From contig JASJEI010000003.1 in the NCBI GenBank assembly GCA_030064795.1, forward strand, positions 1 through 64,000: a stretch of DNA of 64,000 bases, in the 5' to 3' direction. The position numbers and the translations under genes were made by a program. Shown here in pieces: positions 55,058 through 64,000 of the stretch. Within the stretch, counting starts at the first letter, position 1. Each line of letters opens with the position of its first letter. Below the pieces are notes generated by a model. That model saw only the letters and a program-made list of their open reading frames with translations. It had not been told where the DNA came from and searched no databases. The stretch is from Pleurocapsa sp. MO_226.B13 (GTDB taxonomy: Bacteria > Cyanobacteriota > Cyanobacteriia > Cyanobacteriales > Xenococcaceae).

Positions 55058-56941
55058 ATGAGAAACCAAGTAGAACAAAGATTCGATTACGTTAAAATCG
55101 GTATCGCTTCTCCTGAGCGAATCCGCCAATGGGGAGAAAGAACTTTACCTAACGGACAGTTAGTTGGAGAAGTCACCAAGCCTGAAACCATAAACTATCG
55201 TACCCTAAAACCAGAAATGGACGGCTTGTTCTGCGAGCGCATTTTTGGCCCAGCTAAAGATTGGGAATGTCACTGTGGTAAATACAAGCGAGTACGCCAT
55301 CGCGGTATTGTTTGCGAGCGTTGCGGTGTAGAGGTGACAGAATCCAGGGTGCGCCGTCATCGCATGGGCTATATTAAGCTAGCTGCACCTGTAACTCACG
55401 TTTGGTATCTCAAGGGTATTCCTAGTTACTTGAGTATTCTCTTAGATATGCCTCTACGGGACGTAGAACAAGTAGTCTATTTCAATGCCTACGTTGTTTT
55501 AGATCCTGGTAATGCAGGTAATTTATCGGCAAAACAACTATTGACCGAAGACCAGTGGATTGAGATTGAAGATCAGCTTTACAGCGAAGACTCAGAATTA
55601 GTTGGAGTTGAAGTCGGTATTGGTGCAGAGGCGGTTCAAAGGCTTTTAGAAGAGGTCAATCTCGAAGAAGAAGCGGAAAATTTGCGGGAACAGATTAACG
55701 ATGCTAAAGGGCAAAAAAGAGCGAAGTTAATCAAGCGTCTGAGGGTAATCGATAACTTTGTCGCTACTGGTTCTCGTCCAGAATGGATGGTAGTTACGGC
55801 AATTCCCGTGATTCCTCCCGATTTGCGCCCCATGGTACAGTTGGATGGTGGTCGTTTTGCTACTTCTGACTTAAACGATCTTTATCGCCGAGTAATTAAC
55901 CGTAATAATCGTTTGGCCCGTCTGCAAGAAATTCTCGCTCCTGAAATCATCGTTCGTAATGAAAAGCGGATGCTGCAAGAAGCAGTAGATGCCTTGATCG
56001 ATAACGGTCGTCGCGGTCGTACGGTAGTAGGTGCTAATAACCGTCCCCTCAAATCCCTCTCGGATATTATTGAAGGAAAACAAGGACGTTTTCGTCAAAA
56101 CTTACTTGGTAAAAGGGTTGACTACTCTGGTCGTTCGGTAATTGTCGTCGGGCCGAAGCTGAAGATCTATCAGTGTGGACTGCCCAGAGAAATGGCGATC
56201 GAACTATTTCAACCCTTTGTAATCCATCGCCTGATTAATAGTGGCATGGTCAACAATATTAAAGCTGCCAAAAAACTGATTCAGCGCAGCGATCCTAGCG
56301 TTTACGAAGTACTCAAGGAAGTAATTGCGGGACATCCAGTCATGCTCAACCGCGCTCCCACACTACACCGTTTGGGGATTCAAGCCTTTGAGCCGATTTT
56401 AGTCGAAGGAAGAGCGATTCAGCTTCATCCTTTGGTATGTCCAGCGTTTAACGCTGACTTTGACGGCGACCAAATGGCGGTTCACGTACCTCTATCTTTA
56501 GAAGCGCAAGCGGAAGCTAGATTGTTAATGTTGGCTTGTCACAATATTTTGTCTCCCGCCACAGGCAAACCAATTGTTGCCCCATCTCAGGATATGGTCT
56601 TGGGTTGTTACTACTTGACCGCTGAAGATCCCCAAGCGACTAAAGGTCAAGGTCGTCGTTTTGGTAATTTAGAGGATGCGATTAAAGCTTACGAACAGGG
56701 TCAGGTAGATCTTCACGCTCACGTTTGGTTGCGTTATGACGATGAAGTGGTAACTGAAGAACCAGATATGGAAGTAATCGAATCTGAAAAACTGGCTGAT
56801 GGTAGCACGATTGAATATTATCGCCAAAGATTTGTACGCAGATCTGCTGAAGGAGAGCAAATTGCTCAATTTATCGATACCACGATCGGTCGCATAATTT
56901 ACAACAAGACGGTGCAAGAAGCTTTGACAGCAACAGTATAG
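55058..56941 (+). CDS. rpoC1: RNA polymerase subunit gamma (beta-prime N-terminal half)
   Basis: The 627-residue protein is the N-terminal part of beta-prime, split off in cyanobacteria and plastids. The zinc site [20 protein letters not shown] is at about residues 70-90. The catalytic NADFDGDQM with the three Mg-binding Asp residues is near residues 464-472. The subunit supplies the active-site metal and part of the DNA clamp. It is followed 58 bases later by rpoC2. Confidence 0.99.
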   Translation: MRNQVEQRFDYVKIGIASPERIRQWGERTLPNGQLVGEVTKPETINYRTLKPEMDGLFCERIFGPAKDWECHCGKYKRVRHRGIVCERCGVEVTESRVRRHRMGYIKLAAPVTHVWYLKGIPSYLSILLDMPLRDVEQVVYFNAYVVLDPGNAGNLSAKQLLTEDQWIEIEDQLYSEDSELVGVEVGIGAEAVQRLLEEVNLEEEAENLREQINDAKGQKRAKLIKRLRVIDNFVATGSRPEWMVVTAIPVIPPDLRPMVQLDGGRFATSDLNDLYRRVINRNNRLARLQEILAPEIIVRNEKRMLQEAVDALIDNGRRGRTVVGANNRPLKSLSDIIEGKQGRFRQNLLGKRVDYSGRSVIVVGPKLKIYQCGLPREMAIELFQPFVIHRLINSGMVNNIKAAKKLIQRSDPSVYEVLKEVIAGHPVMLNRAPTLHRLGIQAFEPILVEGRAIQLHPLVCPAFNADFDGDQMAVHVPLSLEAQAEARLLMLACHNILSPATGKPIVAPSQDMVLGCYYLTAEDPQATKGQGRRFGNLEDAIKAYEQGQVDLHAHVWLRYDDEVVTEEPDMEVIESEKLADGSTIEYYRQRFVRRSAEGEQIAQFIDTTIGRIIYNKTVQEALTATV

Positions 56942-56999
56942 CGATCGCCTTAACCCTGAAAGATTAGATTTGAATAGCTAAGAACGGAAAAAATAAACT

Positions 57000-59900
57000 A
57001 TGAAATTTTATAACCACATTGTTGATAAAGGTCGTCTCAAGAAATTGATGGCTTTGTCATATACTGAATATGGTTCGGCTCATAGTGCAACTATGGCTGA
57101 CTCTCTCAAGGAATTGGGCTTTCGCTATGCGACCGTTGCTGGGGTTTCGATTAGCGTAGACGATCTTAAAGTTCCGCCGATCAAAGCCGAAATGCTAGAA
57201 GCAGCCGAGGTGGAAATTAAAGAAACAGAGGAACGCTACGCTCGCGGAGAAATTACTGAAGTAGAACGTTTTCAAAAGGTTATCGATACTTGGAACAGTA
57301 CTTCAGAAAACCTGAAAAACGAGGTGGTAACTAATTTCCGTTCTACTGACCCCCTAAACTCCGTTTATATGATGGCTTTTAGTGGAGCGCGAGGTAACTT
57401 ATCTCAAGTACGTCAGCTGGTAGGAATGCGAGGCTTGATGGCAGATCCTCAAGGGGAAATTATTGACTTGCCGATTAAGACTAATTTCCGTGAGGGATTA
57501 ACCGTAACTGAATACATTATTTCCTCTTACGGGGCGCGTAAAGGATTGGTAGATACCGCCCTACGTACTGCCGACTCTGGTTACTTAACTCGTCGCTTGG
57601 TAGACGTTTCCCAGGATGTAATTGTCCGAGAAGTCGATTGTGGTACTCAAAGGGGGATTACACTTCAAGCAATGAAAGATGGCGATCGCACTTTGATTCC
57701 TCTGAGCGATCGCCTTCTCGGTCGAGTATTAGCACGAGATGTCGAAGACAAAAAAACTGGGGAACTAGTTGCCAAACGCAACCAAGACATCAGCTTGGAA
57801 CTAGCCCAGGAAATAGGCGATCGCGTTGACGAGGTGATGGTGCGTTCTCCTTTGACCTGTGAGGCTGCTCGCTCTGTATGTCAAAAATGCTACGGTTGGA
57901 GTTTAGCTCACGGACATATGGTAGACATGGGCGAAGCAGTAGGGATTATTGCTGCCCAGTCTATTGGCGAACCTGGTACGCAGTTAACCATGCGTACCTT
58001 CCACACTGGTGGGGTATTTACAGGGGAAGTCGCTCGCCAAATCAGAGCCCAATCTGATGGTCAAGTTAAGTTTGGTAAAGGACTAACCACTCGTCAGATT
58101 CGTACCCGCCATGGAGATGAACGCAATCAAGTTGAAACCGTTGGTGATATCCAATTAATTCCTCACAAGGGTAAAACCGTCAATACGGCTTTAACTGCTG
58201 GTTCTCTAATTTACGTTAAAGATGGCGAAGAAGTCAAAAAAGGTCAGTTACTGGTCGAAGTAGCAAAAGCCAAAGTCCAAAAATCTACCGAAAAAGCAGC
58301 CAAAGACGTAACCTCCGATCTGGCTGGGGAAGTAGTTTTTGCCGATCTCGTACCCGAAGATAAAAAAGACCGTCAGGGTAATACCACTCGGATCGCTCAA
58401 AGATCTGGCTTGCTGTGGGTGTTGTCTGGGGAAGTCTACAATTTACTTCCTGGTGCAGAAGCAGTAGTCAAAAACGGCGATGAAGTAAAGCCTGGAGATT
58501 TGTTGGCACAGACTAGACTTACTGCTGCTAATGGTGGTGTGGTCAGAATGATTCCTGACAGTCGTGAAATTGAAATCGTTACAGCCTCAGTATCTCTAGA
58601 CCAAGCCAAGGTCAAAATTGAAAGCGATGGCGGTCGCGAACAGTATATTATCTATACTGCTGACGATCGCAAATTCTTACTCAAAGCTACTCCTGGAACA
58701 AAAGTTCAAAACAACCAGATTGTTGCCGAGCTTATCGACGATAGCTATCGTACCGAAACGGGCGGTATCATTAAATACGGTGGGATTACTATCGGTAAAG
58801 GTAACCGCAAACAGGGTTATGAAATCGAACAAGGAGGTACGCTACTTTGGATTCCTGAAGAAAGCCACGAAGTCAATAAGGATATATCTTTATTGATCGT
58901 TGAAGATGGTGAGTATGTAGAAGCTGGTTCGGAAGTAGTCAAAGATGTCTTCTGCCAATCTTCGGGAATTGTGGAAGTAGTTCAAAAAAATGACATTCTG
59001 CGGGAAATTATTATTAAGCCTGGCGAGCTGCATCAACTAGACGATACCAAAAATGAATGGCATGAAAAGCTAATTCAGCCTGGAACCGAAGTGTTACCTG
59101 GCGTAGTATCAGAAGAATTGCGATATGGTGAAGTAGTCGAGACTACCGAAGGGCCAGCTCTAATTTTGCGTCCCGTCAAAGAATTTGAAGTATCCGACAA
59201 ACCGTCTATTCCTTCTCAAGCATCCATCAATCAAGATGATGGTCGCCAAATCGAACTGCGCTCCGTACAGAGAATTTTCTATAAAGATGGGGAGCGAGTA
59301 AAATCTGTCAGTAGCCTATCTTTAATTAGTACTCAGCTAGTTCTAGAGATCGAAACTACAGAAGAAGACGATGTTATTGCCAACCTCAGTGCTGATATTG
59401 AATTACAACCAGAGGAAGACGACCCCGATACCCAAAGATTACAAATGGTAATTTTAGAGTCTTTGGTCTTGAGAAGGGATACCGATGTCGATCCTCATAG
59501 CGGAGAAATTCAAACCAAAGTTTTAGTAGAAGATGGTCAAGAAATTGCCAAAGGTGCAACCATCGCTCGGACTGAAATTCAGTGTAAATCCGCAGGAGAA
59601 GTACAGGGGATTCGCGAAGGAGTAGAAGCTATTCGTCGTATTTTAGTAGTACGAAATAGTGACTTAGATACTCACGAATTAGACATCGCTAAAAGCGAGT
59701 GCAAATTCAAAGAAGGAGATTTACTAGTATCTGGTACGGCGATCGCTGAAGGAGTTAAATTAGAACAATCAGGGCAGGTTGTAGAATTAACCGAGACGGA
59801 GGGAGGCAAAACCACTGTAGTTCTCCGTCATACTCGTCCTTATCGTGTATCTCAAGGGGCGGTATTACACATCGATGATGGCGATTTGGTACAGCGCGGT

Positions 59901-60938
59901 GACAACTTGGTACTATTGGTCTTTGAACGTTCCAAAACTGGGGATATTATTCAGGGTTTACCGCGTATCGAAGAACTATTGGAGGCTCGTAAACCAAAAG
60001 AAAGTTGTATTTTAAGTCGTAGCTCTGGTGTTTGTCAGGTAGTCTATGAAGACAATGAAACTGTAGATATCAAGATCGTCGAAGATGATGGTGTAGTTAG
60101 TGACTATCCGATCAAGCCAGGACAAAACGCGCTTGTTAGCGATGGACAAAGAGTGGAAGTTGGTGAACCTCTAACCGATGGGCCAGCAAATCCTCATGAA
60201 ATCTTAGAAACTCACTTTAATTATCACTTACCTGAAAAAGGTTGTTACGAAGCCTCTTTGATTGGCTTACAACAAGCTCAGCTATTCTTGGTAGGTCAGG
60301 TGCAGTCTGTGTATCAAAGCCAAGGCATTGATATTTCGGATAAGCATATCGAAGTTATTGTCAGACAAATGACGGCAAAAGTCAGAATTGACGATGGGGG
60401 AGACACGATTATTCTGCCTGGAGAATTATTAGAACTGCGCCAAATCGAACAGGTCAATGAAGCAATGTCTATTACTGGTGGCGCACCAGCCCAATATACT
60501 CCTGTATTACTAGGGATTACCAAAGCCTCTCTAAATACCGATAGCTTTATCTCCGCAGCTTCCTTCCAAGAAACCACTAGAGTTCTAACTGAAGCCGCGA
60601 TCGAAGGTAAATCTGATTGGCTCAGAGGGCTAAAAGAAAACGTGATTATTGGTCGTCTGATTCCCGCAGGTACTGGGTTTAATACTCCCGATGAACCCTC
60701 AACTATGCGTGGTGGAGACCTCGATTCTGGGATGCGGAATAATGCAGTTTATGGTTATGGGGACGATTTTGAATCCTATCGCCTAGGAGAAGACTTCAAT
60801 GGCGGAGCAGATATGGCTTCTCGTCGCGCTTATAAAACTTTAGGCGATGATGAAAATGTCATTTTAGACGACCGAACAGCAAGGGCATATACAGGTTTAG
60901 AAGATCCAGAAACTATAGCTGATGATGATGTCAAGTAA
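57000..60938 (+). CDS. rpoC2: RNA polymerase beta-prime C-terminal half
   Basis: The 1312-residue protein carries the rest of beta-prime: the bridge-helix and trigger-loop region ([20 protein letters not shown], then [16 protein letters not shown]), the zinc motif [14 protein letters not shown], and a large cyanobacteria-specific insertion of repeated sandwich-barrel modules (about residues 340-1000). The C-terminus ends in an acidic tail. The insert size is normal for cyanobacteria. The rpoB-rpoC1-rpoC2 operon ends in a terminator at 60991. Confidence 0.99.
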   Translation: MKFYNHIVDKGRLKKLMALSYTEYGSAHSATMADSLKELGFRYATVAGVSISVDDLKVPPIKAEMLEAAEVEIKETEERYARGEITEVERFQKVIDTWNSTSENLKNEVVTNFRSTDPLNSVYMMAFSGARGNLSQVRQLVGMRGLMADPQGEIIDLPIKTNFREGLTVTEYIISSYGARKGLVDTALRTADSGYLTRRLVDVSQDVIVREVDCGTQRGITLQAMKDGDRTLIPLSDRLLGRVLARDVEDKKTGELVAKRNQDISLELAQEIGDRVDEVMVRSPLTCEAARSVCQKCYGWSLAHGHMVDMGEAVGIIAAQSIGEPGTQLTMRTFHTGGVFTGEVARQIRAQSDGQVKFGKGLTTRQIRTRHGDERNQVETVGDIQLIPHKGKTVNTALTAGSLIYVKDGEEVKKGQLLVEVAKAKVQKSTEKAAKDVTSDLAGEVVFADLVPEDKKDRQGNTTRIAQRSGLLWVLSGEVYNLLPGAEAVVKNGDEVKPGDLLAQTRLTAANGGVVRMIPDSREIEIVTASVSLDQAKVKIESDGGREQYIIYTADDRKFLLKATPGTKVQNNQIVAELIDDSYRTETGGIIKYGGITIGKGNRKQGYEIEQGGTLLWIPEESHEVNKDISLLIVEDGEYVEAGSEVVKDVFCQSSGIVEVVQKNDILREIIIKPGELHQLDDTKNEWHEKLIQPGTEVLPGVVSEELRYGEVVETTEGPALILRPVKEFEVSDKPSIPSQASINQDDGRQIELRSVQRIFYKDGERVKSVSSLSLISTQLVLEIETTEEDDVIANLSADIELQPEEDDPDTQRLQMVILESLVLRRDTDVDPHSGEIQTKVLVEDGQEIAKGATIARTEIQCKSAGEVQGIREGVEAIRRILVVRNSDLDTHELDIAKSECKFKEGDLLVSGTAIAEGVKLEQSGQVVELTETEGGKTTVVLRHTRPYRVSQGAVLHIDDGDLVQRGDNLVLLVFERSKTGDIIQGLPRIEELLEARKPKESCILSRSSGVCQVVYEDNETVDIKIVEDDGVVSDYPIKPGQNALVSDGQRVEVGEPLTDGPANPHEILETHFNYHLPEKGCYEASLIGLQQAQLFLVGQVQSVYQSQGIDISDKHIEVIVRQMTAKVRIDDGGDTIILPGELLELRQIEQVNEAMSITGGAPAQYTPVLLGITKASLNTDSFISAASFQETTRVLTEAAIEGKSDWLRGLKENVIIGRLIPAGTGFNTPDEPSTMRGGDLDSGMRNNAVYGYGDDFESYRLGEDFNGGADMASRRAYKTLGDDENVILDDRTARAYTGLEDPETIADDDVK

Positions 60939-60990
60939 AGGAACTTTAAGTTCTTAAACGATAAATCAGTTGACTGAGATTATATTTTTA

Positions 60991-61046
60991 AGCGGTGCAA
61001 AGATGAATTAGAGCAATCTTTTAAACATCAGTGCATCGCTTTTTTG
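60991..61046 (+). terminator. Terminator of the rpoBC1C2 operon
   Basis: AGCGGTGC (60991-60998) pairs with GCATCGCT (61033-61040), with an inner AAAGAT/ATCTTT pair, and is followed by five T residues. It lies about 50 bases after the rpoC2 stop. Confidence 0.8.
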
Positions 61047-61124
61047 ATGTTGGTGTAACTACAATTGAAAAGTAGAGTTACTCAAAATTATTATGCTTTA
61101 TTGTTTAGATGGTGTTAAAACTAA

Positions 61125-61463
61125 ATGACCAACAGTGTAAATCATTCTCAACAGACTCCGAATGCGCTCGACAACCGAGGAATTTCACCCCACATTCATG
61201 ATGAAGAATCTTTAAGAAAAATTATCAATCGTTTATCTCGTATTGAAGGTCATATTCGCGGAATCAAAACTATGGTAAGAGAAAATCGCCCTTGTCCAGA
61301 AGTTCTCAATCAGATTGCAGCCGTTAAAGGTGCAGTATCTGGAGTAGCTAAGATTATATTAGAAGAACATTTAGAAGAATGTATTACTAGGGCTGTTGAC
61401 AAAGGCAATTTGGAAGCGGAAATCAAAGAATTGAAAAACGCTTTAAATCACTTCCTACCATAG
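61125..61463 (+). CDS. CsoR/InrS-like metal-sensing repressor
   Basis: The 112-residue helical protein belongs to DUF156. Metal ligands are Cys57 (RPCPEVL), His82 and Cys86 (EEHLEECI). His25 (SPHIHDEES) lies at a place that matches the extra ligand of the cyanobacterial nickel sensor InrS when the frame is shifted by four residues. It is thus more like InrS (Ni) than CsoR (Cu). InrS represses an exporter; no exporter gene adjoins it here. The next gene is a CAP-domain protein. Confidence 0.8.
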   Translation: MTNSVNHSQQTPNALDNRGISPHIHDEESLRKIINRLSRIEGHIRGIKTMVRENRPCPEVLNQIAAVKGAVSGVAKIILEEHLEECITRAVDKGNLEAEIKELKNALNHFLP

Positions 61464-61518
61464 AGCGACGATCGCACTTGGGAAGAGCTTTCGCTCGATC
61501 GCCTGAAGAGGTTATAAA

Positions 61519-63090
61519 ATGTACAAAACTAAAATGGTTAAAGTCGATCTACCCAGGGTTCCAGTCTGCATTTTTAGCCTAATCGTCAATCTTTTGGTTT
61601 TAGGCATTCAACCACTCAGTACGGTTGCTCAAGACTCAGAATCTCAACCAAACAATCAACAAGCAGCTAATAATGCTCCCACTACCATAGAACCAGAAAT
61701 CTTATCTGAAATTAATCGAGTTAGAACCAATCCTCAAGGTTATGCTCAGTGGCTAGAGGAGCAACGACAATACTACGATGGTATCTGGCTGAAATTACCA
61801 GGAGAAAAGCCGATTAGAACCAATAAAGGCTTGAAAGCTTTAGAGGAAGCGATCGCGATTTTGAAAGAGCAACAGCCTCTAGCTCCTTTGTCTGAATCCG
61901 AACTAGCTGCTGCTACTGCTATTGAGAAGCTCAATGATTTTGCTACAGCTCACAACATTCAATACATTAGCTACGGTAGAATAACCCCCAAAGGTATAGT
62001 AATGAGTTTGGTGGTCGATGACCTCTTTCCCGATCGTCGTCGCCGTAATAGCCTTTTAAGTCCCGATGCTGACAACACGGGAGTAATTTGTAAACCAGAT
62101 CCCAGATACGCCAAGGTATGTGCGATCGCCTATGCTGATTCAACAGTTGATGTTGCTGAAGTCAAACCAGAGACTGCGACCGCACCCGAACCAGAAACTG
62201 CGATCGAGCAGTCGCCACCCCCGCAAAATACGGAAACAGCAGAACCTCAACCATCTCCTAATGTAACTGAGCCTGTTGCTGAAGAGCCAGAAATTGCTAC
62301 CGACCCCCCGCAAAATACGGAAACAGCAGAACCTCAACCATCTCCTGCGGTAACTGAGCCTGCTGCACCCGAACCAGAAATTGCTACCGAACCCTTACCC
62401 CAACCTCCACAAGCACCCCCAACTCCTTCTGTTCCCGAAGTTACTCAACCGACAGTTGAAGACGAGGAAGAAATGGAAGTTGCGCGAGCCGATCGAGAAG
62501 AAGAGGTAAATAGCAATGAAGCAATAGAGCCTGAAGCCGAAAACGAGGAACTCGAAGCACCTGAAGAAGAAGTCGCCACCTCAGAAATCGAGCCTGAAGC
62601 CGAAAATGAGGAATTAGAAGCACCTGAAGGAGAAGTTGAAGTACAAGATCCTGAAGAGGAGGAATTAGATAGCGAAAGCCAAGCATCAGCAGATGATTCG
62701 GAAAATGAAGAAGTATTTCAAGCAGAAGAAGACACCCAAGAAGTTGCTACCAACTCCGATAGTTCTCGGATCTTAGAAAATATCGAACGGGGAACTTTAG
62801 AAGAAGGCGATCGCATCATTGCCGAAGACGGTAGTTTTTATGATTCTTATCCTTTAGAGGGCAGATCGGGAGAATCATTTACTATTTATTTAGAAAGCGA
62901 TCAGTTCGATGCCTTTGTAGCTCTGATTGATGCTCAAGGTAATATTATCGAACAAAATGACGATATCGACGAAGAAAACAGTAACTCGCGAATTCAAGTA
63001 ACCATTCCCGAAGATGGAGTTTATAACGTTATTGTCAATGCTTATGATAAGGGTGGTACGGGTGAATATGTCTTGACAGTACGCCGTTAA
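61519..63090 (+). CDS. Secreted CAP-domain protein with repeat linker and PPC-like C-terminus
   Basis: The 523-residue protein has a signal peptide (about residues 1-38, ending near VAQDS). A CAP/SCP-type domain follows (EILSEINRVRTNPQGYAQWL, then NTGVICKPDPRYAKVCAIAY), of the YkwD-like group. A long linker from about 215 to 420 carries two copies of NTETAEPQPSPxVTEP and two of EPEAENEELEAPE, then an acidic Glu-rich stretch. The C-terminal 110 residues resemble the PPC (pre-peptidase) domain (SYPLEGRSGESFTIYLESDQ, then GEYVLTVRR). It is probably extracellular or cell-wall-linked; activity is unknown. Confidence 0.85.
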   Translation: MYKTKMVKVDLPRVPVCIFSLIVNLLVLGIQPLSTVAQDSESQPNNQQAANNAPTTIEPEILSEINRVRTNPQGYAQWLEEQRQYYDGIWLKLPGEKPIRTNKGLKALEEAIAILKEQQPLAPLSESELAAATAIEKLNDFATAHNIQYISYGRITPKGIVMSLVVDDLFPDRRRRNSLLSPDADNTGVICKPDPRYAKVCAIAYADSTVDVAEVKPETATAPEPETAIEQSPPPQNTETAEPQPSPNVTEPVAEEPEIATDPPQNTETAEPQPSPAVTEPAAPEPEIATEPLPQPPQAPPTPSVPEVTQPTVEDEEEMEVARADREEEVNSNEAIEPEAENEELEAPEEEVATSEIEPEAENEELEAPEGEVEVQDPEEEELDSESQASADDSENEEVFQAEEDTQEVATNSDSSRILENIERGTLEEGDRIIAEDGSFYDSYPLEGRSGESFTIYLESDQFDAFVALIDAQGNIIEQNDDIDEENSNSRIQVTIPEDGVYNVIVNAYDKGGTGEYVLTVRR

Positions 63091-63256
63091 AGACTAACTT
63101 TCATCGTTCATGATTCATAATTTATTGTTTTGCCGATCTATTTGAAGGTTAAGAAATTAAATTGGAATAACTATAGTAATGACTTTTACCAAAAAACAGT
63201 ATAAGATTATATATTTGGAGATATTTTGTAATTGAAATTCAGAGAGGAATTAATAT

Positions 63257-63865
63257 ATGTCTCGTTATAGAGGTCCGCGCTTGCGGGTCGTTCGCCGTTT
63301 GGGAGATTTGCCTGGTCTAACCAGAAAAAAACCTCGTAAAGCTTATCCCCCAGGACAACACGGTCAAAGCCGTCGTAAACGTTCTGAGTATGCTATTCGT
63401 TTAGAAGAAAAGCAAAAATTGCGTTTTAACTACGGAGTTACCGAAAAGCAGCTAATTCGTTATGTTCGTAAAGCTCGTCGAGTGGCTGGTTCTACTGGAC
63501 AAAGCTTATTAGAGTTTTTGGAGATGCGTTTGGATAATACCATCTTTCGTATGGGTATGGCGGGTACTATTCCTGCTGCGCGTCAGCTAGTCAATCACGG
63601 ACACATTTTAGTTAACGATCGCGTTGTCGATATTGCTAGTTACCAGTGTCGTCCAGGAGATGTAATCAAAGTTAGAGATCGCGATCGCTCCCGCAAATTG
63701 GTAGAAACTAATATGGAATATCCAGGTTTGGCTAATTTACCCAGTCATCTGGAATTCGACAAAAACACCTTTACAGGAAAAGTAAACGGCATCATCGAGC
63801 GTGAATGGGTTGCTTTGCAAGTAAATGAACTGCTAGTCGTTGAGTATTATTCTCGGATGGCATAA
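63257..63865 (+). CDS. rpsD: 30S ribosomal protein S4
   Basis: The 202-residue protein starts [20 protein letters not shown] and has the S4 RNA-binding domain near residues 90-150 ([20 protein letters not shown], then [12 protein letters not shown]). S4 nucleates 16S rRNA folding. GAGAGGAATTAAT precedes the ATG. The gene is transcribed alone, with a hairpin after it. Confidence 0.98.
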   Translation: MSRYRGPRLRVVRRLGDLPGLTRKKPRKAYPPGQHGQSRRKRSEYAIRLEEKQKLRFNYGVTEKQLIRYVRKARRVAGSTGQSLLEFLEMRLDNTIFRMGMAGTIPAARQLVNHGHILVNDRVVDIASYQCRPGDVIKVRDRDRSRKLVETNMEYPGLANLPSHLEFDKNTFTGKVNGIIEREWVALQVNELLVVEYYSRMA

Positions 63866-63868
63866 TCT

Positions 63869-63893
63869 CTTTGGGTGGGAATTTACACCAAAG
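63869..63893 (+). terminator. Hairpin after rpsD
   Basis: CTTTGGGTG (63869-63877) pairs with CACCAAAG (63886-63893) with one unpaired G. A T-rich stretch follows some bases later. It is a likely rpsD terminator. Confidence 0.6.
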
Positions 63894-64000
63894 TTATTCT
63901 AAATTTTTTTCATCCTTCTCTATCCTTCTTCCTTATAGCTTCATCCTCCAATTTGGGACATGGTACGGGTATAGCTTCCTTTGTCTGTACCAGAATCCCG
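63894..64000. other. Window end, no gene seen
   Basis: The last 107 bases hold no supported feature. They are T-rich and contain CATCCTTCTCTATCCTTCTT-like pyrimidine sequence. Confidence 0.5.

Noticed and set aside
62140..62686. Minus-strand frames rich in Arg, Leu and Trp within the CAP-domain gene
   Set aside because: They are shadows of the Glu/Pro-rich repeat linker on the other strand.

Overview
The window comes from a cyanobacterial chromosome. The evidence is the octamer GCGATCGC (HIP1) scattered through genes and spacers, an RNA polymerase beta-prime subunit split into rpoC1 and rpoC2, a SecA without a C-terminal zinc tail, a flavodoxin of the IsiB type, the short form of HisG, and several gene families that are mainly cyanobacterial. 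The many small dispersed repeats and the moderate GC content would fit a filamentous or baeocyte-forming lineage. That placement is inference only; no rRNA gene is present.

Layout. 1-9.0 kb is accessory DNA: two GNAT acetyltransferases, a CHRD-domain protein beside an animal-type heme peroxidase, an endonuclease/exonuclease/phosphatase-family protein, a dienelactone hydrolase and a cupin. Among these lie a decayed transposase and two copies of a 145-bp element with inverted ends and target duplications. 9.0-12.3 kb is an iron/oxidative-stress block: structured DNA upstream of flavodoxin, a cysteine-rich membrane protein, an alpha/beta hydrolase, and a convergent Dps ferritin. 12.5-25 kb mixes housekeeping genes (secA, thioredoxin, fabG, hisG) with a CocE-type hydrolase, LtrA, Uma2 and an ABC exporter. 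25-36.7 kb holds ComB, a parallel beta-helix protein with a SPOR-like tail, toxin-antitoxin-like genes (DUF4160/DUF2442-HTH, HicB, a VapBC pair with a frameshifted toxin), ribD, and a compact set of five type IV pilin-like genes (PilX-, PilV-, two FimT-, PilW-like).

36.8-43.2 kb carries a DUF3754 protein, a retropepsin-like protein, then the translation block rplS - tRNA-Trp - secE - nusG - rplK - rplA - (L10 leader) - rplJ - rplL. A decayed group II intron maturase fragment follows, then a large protein of unknown function with a nucleoside-phosphorylase-like C-terminus, a LysR regulator, a glycosyltransferase, a glutamine amidotransferase and hisD. 50.4-61 kb is rpsT - tatD - rpoB - rpoC1 - rpoC2 with a terminator, then a CsoR/InrS-like metal sensor, a secreted CAP-domain protein and rpsD.

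The core genes behave as expected for cyanobacteria. The less ordinary content is the small mobile elements with clear insertion scars, a 1.1-kb structured gap upstream of isiB, the minor-pilin set, the frameshifted VapC, and the uncharacterised 573-aa protein. I found no CRISPR array, no phage and no clearly new multi-gene defence system.
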